Shown here piece after piece: positions 38,473-47,175 of a stretch of 64,000 nt of DNA. Positions within the stretch are counted from its first letter, which is position 1; each line of letters starts with the position of its first letter. Both the position numbers and the translations under genes were made by a program. The stretch comes from Enterobacter chuandaensis. Lineage in GTDB: Bacteria; Pseudomonadota; Gammaproteobacteria; Enterobacterales; Enterobacteriaceae. Where the stretch lies: contig NZ_QZCS01000003.1 of NCBI RefSeq assembly GCF_003594915.1, positions 310,001 through 374,000 of the forward strand. The letters are read 5' to 3'. The notes beneath the pieces were generated by a model. It did no database searches and was not told the origin of the DNA. It saw only the letters and a list, made by a program, of their open reading frames with translations.

Positions 38473-39459
38473 TTAGCCGCCCGAACTTAAACGAATCTTC
38501 AACAGGCTGGTCTGCAGGGCATTCCAGTCGGCGTTAACCGCACTAATTAACTCTATTCGGCTGTCAGGCGGCGCGACGTTTTGCGTTTCGATAAAGAAAT
38601 CGTCGCCCTGGCGGTTGATTCGCACCAGCCCGTCAGGCGTGCGCATGATCCCTTTCACGCGATCGACCGGCGCAAGCCTGGCCCACTCAAGGATGCCAAT
38701 GGTATCGAAAACGGTATCGGCATCGAAAATCCAGCCGCAGGCCTGATACCCCTGACCGCTGTTCAGGTTACGACGCCAGCGCTGGTGTTCCGGCAGGCTA
38801 AGCGCAGCCAGACCCTGCTTTGCAGGATGGTGATGCGCATGCTCCGCGCTGGTTGGAAGTTCCGCCAGATTCAGGCGGGGAAGATCGAGCAGGGCGCTAT
38901 CAATATTCCCCTGAGTGGCCTGCACCCGCGTCCGATTGCCGCCGAAATGTTGCCACCACGTGTCCAGCGCGGCCCGGCTTTCCGCCGTGGCGCGATCGTC
39001 TTTATTGGCGACGATCACGTCTGCTGCGGCGAGCTGATCGCGGAAGTTCTCATTGGCCACCGCTTTTTCATCCAGAAGCTGACGCGGATCGAGCAGGCAT
39101 AGCGTGGCGCGCAGATCGATCCACGGCTCGTAAACCGGCGCGGTCAGTAAATCGAGGATCTGCTTCGGGTGACCAAGACCGGTGGGTTCAATCAGCAGGC
39201 GGTCCGGTTTGCCCTGACGCAGTAGCGTATTCAGCCCAACCTGCATCGGCAGGCCATTTACGCAGCACATGCATCCGCCGGGGATCTCTTTAATCATCGC
39301 GCCGCTGGATGACAGCAACGCGCCATCAATGCCCACTTCGCCGAATTCATTGACCAGCACGGCCCATTTCTCGGCGGGGTCTTTATTCGCCAGCAGATGA
39401 AGAATAGAGGTGGTTTTACCGCTGCCGAGAAAACCGGTGATGAGGTTGGTTTTGGTCAC
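38473..39459 (-). CDS. yeiR: COG0523 zinc-binding GTPase YeiR
   Basis: A G3E-family metallochaperone-type GTPase of 328 residues; E. coli YeiR binds zinc and hydrolyses GTP. Visible motifs: Walker A TGFLGSGKTT (about 8-17), the metal motif GGCMCCVNG (CxCC), EPTGLGHP, and VANKDD as guanine-recognition NKxD. A His-rich stretch (AEHAHHHPAK) lies near residue 215, followed by the C-terminal CobW domain. It is probably co-transcribed with lpxT. Confidence 0.94.
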   Translation of the reverse strand: MTKTNLITGFLGSGKTTSILHLLANKDPAEKWAVLVNEFGEVGIDGALLSSSGAMIKEIPGGCMCCVNGLPMQVGLNTLLRQGKPDRLLIEPTGLGHPKQILDLLTAPVYEPWIDLRATLCLLDPRQLLDEKAVANENFRDQLAAADVIVANKDDRATAESRAALDTWWQHFGGNRTRVQATQGNIDSALLDLPRLNLAELPTSAEHAHHHPAKQGLAALSLPEHQRWRRNLNSGQGYQACGWIFDADTVFDTIGILEWARLAPVDRVKGIMRTPDGLVRINRQGDDFFIETQNVAPPDSRIELISAVNADWNALQTSLLKIRLSSGG

Positions 39460-39582
39460 GTGCGCTCCGCAAGAGAATTGTGATGCTATAACACTATGCT
39501 CTTATCCTGGCGAAAAACGGGCGCAATGAGAAGGGGGAGGGCGAACGGAGGCGATATCCGTTCGCATTAAGCGCAATAATCG

Positions 39583-41049
39583 CTAAAGATTTAACGTTTC
39601 AATAACAGCCTGACGTGCGCCATGGCGGGTGATGCGCTGATATGCCTGGCTGACAGCCTCAACGAAAACGCGATGTTGCGCGAGATCGTGACCAAAGACC
39701 TCGCTCAGCCCCAGTAGCGCGCTAACGCGGTCGGCGTCGCTGCTGGCGTCGACAATCGTGCGGATTTTTTCGCTGAGGGGATCGCGAACGTCAATCGCAT
39801 TGCCACGTTCGTCGGATCCGCTGACGTAGCGTATCCAGCCGGCGACGCCCAGCGCCAGTAGCGGCCATGCGGTTTTGCGCTCAAGGTGAACGCGGATCCC
39901 ATCCAGCATCCGCTGCGGCAGTTTCTGGCTGCCGTCCATCGCGATTTGCCAGGTACGGTGCTGCAGCGCCGGGTTAGCAAAACGCTCTATCAGGCTGTCG
40001 GCGTAAGCCGTCAGGTCGACATTCTTTATGCGCAGCGTGGGTGCCTGCTCATCCAGCATTAACCGCCGGGCGGCTTCGCGGAAGGTGGTATCCTCCATGC
40101 ATTCATTAATATGCGCGTATCCGGCGAGATACCCCAGATACGCCAGGAAAGAGTGACTGCCGTTGAGCATGCGTAATTTCATCTGCTCCCACGGCAGAAC
40201 GTCCTGCACCATCTGAACGCCCGCCACTTCCCACTCCGGACGCCCGGCGACGAAATTATCTTCCACTACCCACTGAATAAACGGCTCGCAGCTGATGGCG
40301 CACGGATCGTCAACGCCGAGTGCGTCGGCGATTTCTACAAGCGAGGCCTCCGTCGCGGCGGGAACAATTCTGTCGACCATCGTTCCCGGGAAACTCACGT
40401 GACCTTCGATCCACTCCGCCAGCGCCGGGGAGCGCTTGTGAGCCATGCCGAGCACCGCATTTTTCACCACGTGGCCGTTGTCCGGGATATTGTCACAGGA
40501 AAGCACGGTAAACGCAGGCAAGCCGCGCTCGCGGCGGCGATTGAGCGCTTCGACCAGGATCCCCGGGGCGGAGTGCGGTTCAGAAGGATTTTCGAGGTCG
40601 TGAAGGATCCGGGCGTTTTGCAGATCCAGCTTACCGGTGGCGGGATCGATGCAGTAGCCTTTCTCCGTAATGGTGAGCGATACGATCGCCACCTGCGGTT
40701 CGCAAAACTTCTCAATTATGGCGGGCAGCGAGTCCAGCTTTGCATTCAGGCATTCATGTACGGCGCCAACAATAATCGGCTGATGTCCTTCAGCCCCTTT
40801 CTCCAGCACGGTGAACAGATGATCCTGCGCGCGCAGCTGGCTCATCAGCACGTCGCCGCTGAACAGGCTTATTTCACAGATCCCCCAGTCGCCGCCTTTT
40901 TCATTCAGCACCCGGTTTGTTAACAATGCCTGGTGCGCGCGGTGAAACGCACCGAAGCCAAAATGGACGATGCGGGAGCGCAGTTGCTTGCGATCGTAAC
41001 GAGGGAGCTGAACATGAGCAGGAAGCGAGGTGGAGGCAATTGTCTTCAT
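39583..41049 (-). CDS. yeiQ: Mannitol dehydrogenase-family oxidoreductase YeiQ (probable D-mannonate/fructuronate reductase)
   Basis: A long-chain polyol dehydrogenase of 488 residues (ATG at 41049, AGGTG 8 bases upstream; a GTG at 41058 is possible). The NAD motif is IVHFGFGAFHRAHQ (about 28-41). The catalytic-region signatures include NGSHSFLAYLGYLAGY and KNAVLGMAHKRSPALAEW. Family members include UxuB, which reduces D-fructuronate to D-mannonate. Its divergent partner here is uxuA, the next enzyme of that route. This makes fructuronate reductase the best inference, while the sequence itself matches E. coli YeiQ. Confidence 0.9.
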   Translation of the reverse strand: MKTIASTSLPAHVQLPRYDRKQLRSRIVHFGFGAFHRAHQALLTNRVLNEKGGDWGICEISLFSGDVLMSQLRAQDHLFTVLEKGAEGHQPIIVGAVHECLNAKLDSLPAIIEKFCEPQVAIVSLTITEKGYCIDPATGKLDLQNARILHDLENPSEPHSAPGILVEALNRRRERGLPAFTVLSCDNIPDNGHVVKNAVLGMAHKRSPALAEWIEGHVSFPGTMVDRIVPAATEASLVEIADALGVDDPCAISCEPFIQWVVEDNFVAGRPEWEVAGVQMVQDVLPWEQMKLRMLNGSHSFLAYLGYLAGYAHINECMEDTTFREAARRLMLDEQAPTLRIKNVDLTAYADSLIERFANPALQHRTWQIAMDGSQKLPQRMLDGIRVHLERKTAWPLLALGVAGWIRYVSGSDERGNAIDVRDPLSEKIRTIVDASSDADRVSALLGLSEVFGHDLAQHRVFVEAVSQAYQRITRHGARQAVIETLNL

Positions 41050-41141
41050 GAAATACACACCTGATTAACCATTAATTAACAATGCCAGTGTAAAGTTATA
41101 TGACAGCAAATAAAATTGGTGAGCCGTAAATATCCCCGTTC

Positions 41142-41240
41142 TGTGAGTTTGATCAATCAATGTGTGGCGGTGTGTTGACCCTTCGCGGTAAACATGTATG
41201 GTAGTCGTCATTGCAGTTACCTATATTGGTATAACAACTT
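41142..41240 (+). promoter_or_regulatory. uxuA promoter with candidate CRP and UxuR/ExuR sites
   Basis: A CRP-like TGTGAGTTTGATCAAT (41142-41157) lies about 60 bp before the predicted start of transcription. TTGACC (41175-41180), 16 bases, and TATGGT (41197-41202) form a plausible promoter. ATATTGGTATAACAACTT (41223-41240) resembles the palindromic operator of the GntR-type repressors UxuR and ExuR and lies downstream of the start, where bound repressor would block transcription. Confidence 0.55.
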
Positions 41241-41254
41241 GAGAGGATGAGGCA

Positions 41255-42445
41255 ATGGAACAAACCTGGCGTTGGTATGGGCCGAACGATCCGGTTTCTC
41301 TTGATGATGTGCGTCAGGCTGGCGCAACGGGTGTCGTCACGGCGCTGCATCACATTCCTAACGGCCAGGTCTGGCCGGTTGAGGAAATTCAACAGCGTCA
41401 GGCGCTGCTGGCGGAGAAGGGATTAACCTGGTCTGTCGTGGAAAGCATTCCGGTTCACGAAGATATCAAAACCCACACCGGTGAATACCAGACCTGGATT
41501 GCAAACTACCAGCAGAGCATTCGCAACCTGGCGGCCTGCGGTATTGATACGGTCTGCTATAACTTCATGCCGATTCTGGACTGGACGCGTACCGACCTGG
41601 AATATCAGATGCCGGACGGCTCGAAAGCGCTGCGTTTTGACCAGATTGCCTTTGCGGCGTTTGAGCTGCACATTCTGAAACGCCCGGGTGCCGAAGCGGA
41701 TTATACCGCCGAAGAGCAGCATCAGGCGCTTGAATGGTTTAATGCCGCCAGTGAAGCGGACATTGAAAAGCTGACCCGCAATATCATTGCTGGCCTGCCG
41801 GGTGCGGAAGAGGGCTACACGCTGGATCAGTTCCGCGCGCGTCTGGCGGAATACGGCAATATTGATAAGAACCAGCTGCGTGAGAACATGGCGTATTTCC
41901 TGCGCGCTATTGTGCCGGTTGCGGAAGAAGCTGGCGTGCGTCTGGCGGTGCACCCGGACGATCCACCGCGTCCTATTCTCGGCCTGCCGCGTATTGTTTC
42001 CACCCTTGAAGATATGCAGTGGCTGAAAGAGACGGTAAACAGCATCTATAACGGCTTTACCATGTGTACCGGCTCCTACGGCGTGCGCGCGGATAACGAC
42101 CTGGTGCGGATGATTGAAACCTTTGGCGATCGCATTCACTTCACGCATCTGCGCGCGACCTGTCGTGAAGAGAACCCGAAAACCTTCCACGAGGCGGCGC
42201 ACCTGGGTGGCGACGTAAACATGGTGGCGGTCGTAGACGCCATTCTGGCGGAAGAGGCGCGTCGTAAGCAGGCGGGCGATGTGCGTCCTATTCCGTTCCG
42301 TCCGGATCACGGACATCAGATGCTGGACGATCTGCGTAAAAAAACCAACCCGGGCTATTCGGCGATTGGCCGCCTGAAGGGAATGGCGGAAGTGCGCGGC
42401 GTTGAGCTGGCGCTGAAGATGATGAAGTATCCGGAGCTTCTGTAA
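41255..42445 (+). CDS. uxuA: Mannonate dehydratase UxuA
   Basis: Converts D-mannonate to 2-keto-3-deoxy-D-gluconate in the glucuronate catabolic pathway. The 396 residues have the UxuA hallmarks [51 protein letters not shown] (metal-binding His), [11 protein letters not shown], and the C-terminal RPDHGHQML with further metal ligands. TTGAGAGGATGAGGCA precedes the ATG. It is divergent from yeiQ, 205 bp away. In E. coli uxuA sits with uxuB at another locus, so its location here is unusual compared with that genome. Confidence 0.95.
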   Translation: MEQTWRWYGPNDPVSLDDVRQAGATGVVTALHHIPNGQVWPVEEIQQRQALLAEKGLTWSVVESIPVHEDIKTHTGEYQTWIANYQQSIRNLAACGIDTVCYNFMPILDWTRTDLEYQMPDGSKALRFDQIAFAAFELHILKRPGAEADYTAEEQHQALEWFNAASEADIEKLTRNIIAGLPGAEEGYTLDQFRARLAEYGNIDKNQLRENMAYFLRAIVPVAEEAGVRLAVHPDDPPRPILGLPRIVSTLEDMQWLKETVNSIYNGFTMCTGSYGVRADNDLVRMIETFGDRIHFTHLRATCREENPKTFHEAAHLGGDVNMVAVVDAILAEEARRKQAGDVRPIPFRPDHGHQMLDDLRKKTNPGYSAIGRLKGMAEVRGVELALKMMKYPELL

Positions 42446-42453
42446 GCTCTGTT

Positions 42454-42479
42454 GCCCGGTGGCGCTGCGCTTACCGGGC
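42454..42479. repeat. REP-type palindrome after uxuA
   Basis: GCCCGGT and ACCGGGC arms around GGCGCTGCGCTT, a typical enterobacterial REP core. Confidence 0.8.
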
Positions 42480-42487
42480 CTACAAAA

Positions 42488-42510
42488 AACCGGCCTGAGC
42501 GCCGGTTTTT
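42488..42510 (+). terminator. Rho-independent terminator after uxuA
   Basis: AACCGGC, CTGAGC, GCCGGTT with a T tract. A-rich on the other side, so it may also act on the minus strand after yeiP. Confidence 0.85.
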
Positions 42511-42522
42511 GTGTTTTTGTAG

Positions 42523-42550
42523 GTCGGGTAAGGCGAAGCCGCCACCCGAC
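42523..42550. repeat. REP-type palindrome, copy 2
   Basis: 28 bases identical to 14038-14065, located between the uxuA terminator and the yeiP stop. Confidence 0.85.
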
Positions 42551-42561
42551 AAATGTCATAC

Positions 42562-43134
42562 TCAGTCAGCACGACCCATATAGCGTTTTTCTTCGATATG
42601 GATGCGGATCTTCTCGCCAGCGGAGAGATATTCCGGTACCTGCACAACCAGACCGGTGGTCAGGGTCGCTGGTTTGTTGCGTGCACTCGCCGACGCGCCT
42701 TTGATGCCCGGCGCGGTTTCCACGATTTCCAGATCCACAGTCTGCGGCAGTTCCAGCGCCAGCAGCACGCCGTCCCAGGTCAGCACCTGCATGTCTGGCA
42801 TTCCGCCTTCAGGAATGAACAGCAGCTCTTCTTCAATCTGATCTTTGGTAAAGATGTACGGCGTGTAATCTTCTTTATCCATGAACACGTACTCGTTGCC
42901 GTCGATGTAAGAGAAATCAACATAGCGACGGGTCAGGGTCACGGTATCAACGATATCGTCACCTTTAAAACGTTCTTCCACCTTCAGGCCGGTACGCACA
43001 TCGGCGAAACGCATTTTGTACAGCGTTGCTGCACCACGGGCGCTTGGTGCCTGAATGTCGATATCTTTCACAATCAGCAGTTTGCCGTTGTAATTCAGTA
43101 CCATACCTTTCTTAATTTCGTTCGCTCTTGGCAT
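42562..43134 (-). CDS. yeiP: Elongation factor P-like protein EfpL (YeiP)
   Basis: An EF-P paralogue that helps ribosomes past difficult peptide motifs. The ATG at 43134 gives 190 residues, the family length; the in-frame ATG at 43236 adds an unlikely 34. Three beta-barrel domains are present: N-terminal KOW-like [19 protein letters not shown], the central [18 protein letters not shown] region, and the C-terminal [28 protein letters not shown]. The tip of domain I reads [10 protein letters not shown], with Arg in place of the modified Lys of EF-P, as in YeiP proteins. Confidence 0.95.
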   Translation of the reverse strand: MPRANEIKKGMVLNYNGKLLIVKDIDIQAPSARGAATLYKMRFADVRTGLKVEERFKGDDIVDTVTLTRRYVDFSYIDGNEYVFMDKEDYTPYIFTKDQIEEELLFIPEGGMPDMQVLTWDGVLLALELPQTVDLEIVETAPGIKGASASARNKPATLTTGLVVQVPEYLSAGEKIRIHIEEKRYMGRAD

Positions 43135-43296
43135 TGCAGTAATCCTGTCTACGGGAGGTAAAAAATATCGCGCCAAATTACTCGCGCGCGGCCTTTCAGG
43201 CAAGAGGAATTCGTGGCTTTTGCTATCAATACGCAAAAGGTGTTACTGTGCGCGCGATGCCCGACTGTACGGGCATTCGCCACCGAGAGAGCATGT

Positions 43297-43551
43297 ATGG
43301 ATTGTCGTCCAGATTGCGGCGCGTGCTGTACCGCTCCGTCCATTTCAAGCCCCATTCCAGGTATGCCGGAGGGCAAGCCCGCCAATACCCGCTGCGTTCA
43401 GCTCTCTGAATCCAACCTGTGTATGATCTTTGAGTCTCCCCTGCGCCCGAAGGTCTGCTCAGGGCTTCAGCCCTCGGCTGAAATGTGCGGCAGCACGCGC
43501 GCACAGGCGATAACCTGGTTGCTTGAGCTGGAAGCGATCACCGCGCCTTAA
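43297..43551 (+). CDS. yeiW: Cysteine-rich YkgJ/YeiW-family protein
   Basis: A small protein of 84 residues with [11 protein letters not shown] near the start and [33 protein letters not shown] later. This is the cysteine pattern of the YkgJ family, thought to bind zinc or an iron-sulfur cluster. The ATG at 43297 begins the conserved region; upstream in-frame starts extend into the yeiP leader. Its last four bases overlap the 3' end of convergent setB. Molecular function unknown. Confidence 0.88.
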   Translation: MDCRPDCGACCTAPSISSPIPGMPEGKPANTRCVQLSESNLCMIFESPLRPKVCSGLQPSAEMCGSTRAQAITWLLELEAITAP

Positions 43552-44729
43552 ACGTCTTTGATCCTCGCCAGGCAGCCAATCGTCAGCGTACACATCACCA
43601 GCGCAATCCAGAACACCGTGTGATAGTTCCAGATTTCAGCAACGACACCGGCCATTGAGCCCGCGATAATCCAGCCCACGCGGGTGGTATTAGTATAAAG
43701 GGTGGTTGCAGAGCCTGCCTGGCCCGGCATCAGATCCTGGAAGTAGAGCATGCCAATCCCCGCCAGGATGCCGATATATACGGCGTTCAGCAGCTGTAAA
43801 GCAAGAAGCAGGGCTGGCGTATGGACCGTCAGCATGCCAACGTAGAACAGCAGCCCGGCGACGGCTGCGATGCGCATTAAGAAACGCTTGCCGAAACGCT
43901 TCGCGTAATAGCCCGCGATTAGCATGGTCGGGATCTCAAGGCCCGCAGCCGTCCCCATCATGATCCCCGCCAGCTTCTCCGGCAGATGCAGTTCATCAAT
44001 AATAAATAGCGGCATATTGATGATATACAGGCTGTTGGTACCCCACATCAGCGTGCAGATAACAAACAGCAGCAGGGCGTCGCGGCGGTTACGGCGCGGG
44101 GCTTCCAGCACGCCTGTCGCCACTTTGGGCTCTTTGCGCATGGATGGCAGAAAGCACCACACCAGCGCGCCGCACGCCACAAACGCCACCGCCGCGCTCA
44201 GGTACATCACCGTAAAGCCAAATCCCATCGCCAGCGCGTAGGCCAGCGGCGGGCCAATCACCCATGCCAGCGACACCTGAGCGCGCAATATCGAGCTGAA
44301 CATCACCGCTTCCCGCCCGGTATGGTCGGCGTGCTCGCGGGCGAGGGCAAACAGCTGTGGGTTGGCGGTTGAGCCAAAGCTGCTCAGAAATACCCCGATG
44401 AACAGCAGAACGAAATAGTTACGGTTCCACGCAAACAGGACGCAGGCCAACACCCCCAGCAGACAGCAGAATACGATCAGGCTTTTACGATCGCCTTTTC
44501 GGTCGGATCGACCGGCCAGAAACTGGCTGACGAGAATTCCGATGATGGCGCTCCCGGTAAAAAAGAAGCCGACCATCGCCGGACGGACGTGAACCTCATT
44601 GGTCAGGAACAGGCTCAGCGTCGGGGTTTGTAACGCACCGGCGATGCCCGTGAAGAAAGCAACAATCAGGAACGCCGTTGACGTCAAATCAAAGGGCTTC
44701 GGCGAGGTGGCCGCAGGGGTGTTATGCAT
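43548..44729 (-). CDS. setB: Sugar efflux transporter SetB
   Basis: A 12-helix MFS sugar exporter of the SET family, 393 residues; E. coli SetB exports lactose and glucose and has been linked to chromosome segregation through MreB. Visible marks: [21 protein letters not shown] (motif A region), [14 protein letters not shown], and [24 protein letters not shown]. The C-terminal [25 protein letters not shown] block is also present. It is divergent from fruB across a 361-bp region. Confidence 0.95.
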   Translation of the reverse strand: MHNTPAATSPKPFDLTSTAFLIVAFFTGIAGALQTPTLSLFLTNEVHVRPAMVGFFFTGSAIIGILVSQFLAGRSDRKGDRKSLIVFCCLLGVLACVLFAWNRNYFVLLFIGVFLSSFGSTANPQLFALAREHADHTGREAVMFSSILRAQVSLAWVIGPPLAYALAMGFGFTVMYLSAAVAFVACGALVWCFLPSMRKEPKVATGVLEAPRRNRRDALLLFVICTLMWGTNSLYIINMPLFIIDELHLPEKLAGIMMGTAAGLEIPTMLIAGYYAKRFGKRFLMRIAAVAGLLFYVGMLTVHTPALLLALQLLNAVYIGILAGIGMLYFQDLMPGQAGSATTLYTNTTRVGWIIAGSMAGVVAEIWNYHTVFWIALVMCTLTIGCLARIKDV

Positions 44730-44989
44730 GTTTTATAATTAGCGAGTAACAGAGAGGGGCGGAGTTTACGCCGTCAGCTAAAAAATAAACAGTGGGTAAA
44801 ATCAATTACGCCACGAAAAATCAAAATGGCATTTCAACTTGTAATCCTCATGGCTGAACTTAGCTGAAACTGGTTTGCTGAACTTCAGCAAAATTCAGCT
44901 GAACGCGGAAGAAATGTGCAGTATCTCTAAATTCTGATATCGGAAATACGACTTTTCTTGCAAGCCATTGCAGAAAGCGCAAGACTTTT

Positions 44990-45001
44990 TGAAACGTTTC
45001 A
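44990..45001 (+). promoter_or_regulatory. Cra (FruR) operator 1 of fruBKA
   Basis: The perfect palindrome TGAAACGTTTCA, followed by GC, matches the Cra consensus. It lies just upstream of a weak promoter (TTGTTT 45010-45015, 17 bases, TAGCGT 45033-45038). Confidence 0.85.
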
Positions 45002-45056
45002 GCGCTATCTTGTTTTAACAAACGGAGCAGGCTAGCGTATTTTTTCTCATGTAAGC

Positions 45057-45068
45057 TGAAACGATTCA
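45057..45068 (+). promoter_or_regulatory. Cra (FruR) operator 2 of fruBKA
   Basis: TGAAACGATTCA preceded by GC, 67 bp from operator 1 and downstream of the presumed promoter. Together they can clamp it in the absence of fructose-1-phosphate. Confidence 0.82.
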
Positions 45069-45090
45069 ATTTCAGCAGGAGAGGAGAACC

Positions 45091-46221
45091 ATGTTCCAGT
45101 TATCTGTTCAGGATATTCACCCGGGCGCTCAGGCCGGGGATAAAGAAGAGGCCATTCGTCAGGTTGCCGCTGCCCTTGTGCAGGCGGGTAACGTCGCGGA
45201 CGGTTACGTAAACGGTATGCTGGCGCGCGAGCAGCAGACCTCCACCTTCCTCGGCAATGGCATTGCCATTCCACACGGCACAACCGACACCCGCGACCAG
45301 GTGCTGAAGACCGGCGTGAAGGTTTATCAGTTCCCGCAGGGCGTGCTCTGGGGCGACGGTCAGGTAGCCTATGTGGCTATCGGTATTGCGGCCAGCAGCG
45401 ACGAACATTTAGGCCTGCTGCGTCAGTTGACGCACGTTCTGAGCGATGACTCCGTAGCGGAACAGCTTAAGTCTGCAACCACTGCTGAAGAGCTGCGTGC
45501 GTTGCTGATGGGTGAAAAACAGAACGAAGCGCTGAAACTGGATAACGAAACCCTGACGCTGGATGTTGTCGCAACCGATCTCGTGACCCTGCAGGCGCTG
45601 AACGCGGGTCGCCTGAAAGAAGCGGGCGCTGCTGATGCCACCTTTGTGACGCGTGTGATCAACGATAAACCGCTGAATCTCGGTCAGGGTATCTGGCTGA
45701 ACGACAGCGCTGAAGGCAACCTGCGTAGCGCAATTGCCGTGAGCCGTTCAGCAACCGCCTTCGACGTAGACGGCGAGCGTGCAGCGATGCTGGTAACCGT
45801 GGCGATGAACGATGAGCAGCCGGTTTCGGTGCTGAAGCGTCTGGGCGATCTGCTGCTGAACAATAAAGCTGAAAAACTGCTGAATGCCGATGCGGCGACC
45901 GTGCTGGCGCTGCTGACCAGCGACGACGCGCTGACGGATGATGTGCTTAACGCTGAATTCGTGGTGCGTAACGAACACGGCCTGCATGCCCGTCCGGGCA
46001 CCATGCTGGTCAACACCATTAAACAATTTGAAAGCGAGATTACCGTGACCAACCTGGATGGTTCGGGCAAACCGGCCAACGGCCGTAGCCTGATGAAAGT
46101 CGTCGCGCTGGGCGTGAAGAAAGGCCATCGTCTGCGCTTCACCGCGCAGGGCGCAGATGCTGAGCAGGCGCTGAAAGCGATAGGCGATGCCATCGCGGCG
46201 GGTCTGGGGGAGGGCGCATAA
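45091..46221 (+). CDS. fruB: PTS fructose-specific IIA/FPr protein FruB (diphosphoryl transfer protein)
   Basis: Carries phosphate from enzyme I to the fructose permease. The 376 residues combine an N-terminal EIIA domain with active His62 (AIPHGT), a central linker domain, and a C-terminal HPr-like domain with His299 ([10 protein letters not shown]). It is preceded by AGGAGAGGAGAACC. First gene of the Cra-controlled fruBKA operon; its stop overlaps the fruK start by one base. Confidence 0.97.
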   Translation: MFQLSVQDIHPGAQAGDKEEAIRQVAAALVQAGNVADGYVNGMLAREQQTSTFLGNGIAIPHGTTDTRDQVLKTGVKVYQFPQGVLWGDGQVAYVAIGIAASSDEHLGLLRQLTHVLSDDSVAEQLKSATTAEELRALLMGEKQNEALKLDNETLTLDVVATDLVTLQALNAGRLKEAGAADATFVTRVINDKPLNLGQGIWLNDSAEGNLRSAIAVSRSATAFDVDGERAAMLVTVAMNDEQPVSVLKRLGDLLLNNKAEKLLNADAATVLALLTSDDALTDDVLNAEFVVRNEHGLHARPGTMLVNTIKQFESEITVTNLDGSGKPANGRSLMKVVALGVKKGHRLRFTAQGADAEQALKAIGDAIAAGLGEGA

Positions 46222-47159
46222 TGAGCAGACGTGTTGCCACTATTACGCTGAACCCGGCTTATGACCTGGTGGGATTTTGCCCGGAAATTGAGCGCGGCGA
46301 AGTCAACCTCGTGCGTACCACTGGCCTGCATGCTGCGGGCAAAGGGATTAACGTCGCGAAAGTGCTCAAGGATCTCGGCATCGACGTCACTGTGGGCGGT
46401 TTCCTCGGTAAAGATAACCAGGATGGATTCCAGCAGCTGTTCAGCGAGCTGGGCATTGCCAACCGTTTTCAGGTTGTGCAGGGCCGTACCCGCATCAACG
46501 TTAAGCTGACCGAGAAAGACGGCGAAGTGACCGATCTTAACTTCTCCGGTTTCGAAGTGACGCCTGCTGACTGGGAACGCTTTGTGACCGACTCCCTGAC
46601 CTGGCTGGGCCAGTTCGATATGGTGTGCGTCAGCGGCAGCCTGCCGTCCGGCGTGAGCCCGGAAGCCTTCACCGACTGGATGACGCGCCTGCGCAGCCAG
46701 TGCCCTTGCATCATTTTTGACAGCAGCCGCGATGCGCTGGTGGCGGGACTGAAAGCCTCTCCGTGGCTGGTGAAACCAAACCGTCGCGAGCTGGAGATCT
46801 GGGCAGGCCGTAAGCTGCCAGAATTAAAAGATGTGATTGAGGCTGCCCATGCGCTGCGCGAGCAGGGGATTGCTCACGTGGTGATTTCGCTGGGTGCTGA
46901 AGGGGCGTTGTGGGTTAACGCTTCAGGTGAATGGATTGCCAAACCGCCGTCAATGGAAGTGGTGAGCACCGTTGGCGCGGGGGATTCTATGGTTGGCGGC
47001 CTGATTTACGGCCTGCTGATGCGTGAATCCAGTGAACATACGTTACGTCTTGCCACCGCCGTTGCTGCCCTGGCCGTGAGCCAGAGCAATGTCGGTATTA
47101 CCGATCGTACCCAGTTAGCCGCGATGATGGCGCGCGTTGACTTAAAACCTTTTAACTAA
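46221..47159 (+). CDS. fruK: 1-phosphofructokinase FruK
   Basis: PfkB-family kinase that phosphorylates fructose-1-phosphate to fructose-1,6-bisphosphate. The 312 residues show the first signature GKGINVAKVLKDLGIDVTVGGFLG (about 36-59) and the second signature VSTVGAGDSMVGG with the catalytic Asp (about 247-259). TLNPAYD lies at the start. It overlaps fruB by one base, and fruA follows 16 bp later. Confidence 0.97.
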   Translation: MSRRVATITLNPAYDLVGFCPEIERGEVNLVRTTGLHAAGKGINVAKVLKDLGIDVTVGGFLGKDNQDGFQQLFSELGIANRFQVVQGRTRINVKLTEKDGEVTDLNFSGFEVTPADWERFVTDSLTWLGQFDMVCVSGSLPSGVSPEAFTDWMTRLRSQCPCIIFDSSRDALVAGLKASPWLVKPNRRELEIWAGRKLPELKDVIEAAHALREQGIAHVVISLGAEGALWVNASGEWIAKPPSMEVVSTVGAGDSMVGGLIYGLLMRESSEHTLRLATAVAALAVSQSNVGITDRTQLAAMMARVDLKPFN

Positions 47160-47175
47160 CAGCAGGAGAGGAATA

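Larger units (their letters stand above)
44730..45090. other. setB-fruB intergenic region
   Basis: 361 bp, AT-rich, non-coding. It contains two Cra operators close to fruB (listed separately) and a run of imperfect GCTGAA repeats at about 44853-44902, such as TGGCTGAAC, TTAGCTGAAAC, TTTGCTGAAC and TTCAGCTGAAC. These resemble Cra half-sites. The setB promoter should also lie here. Confidence 0.6.

Noticed and set aside
41423..42559. A 378-codon antisense frame over uxuA
   Set aside because: Mirror frame of a strongly coding, conserved gene; the composition is typical of shadow frames and no family is recognisable.
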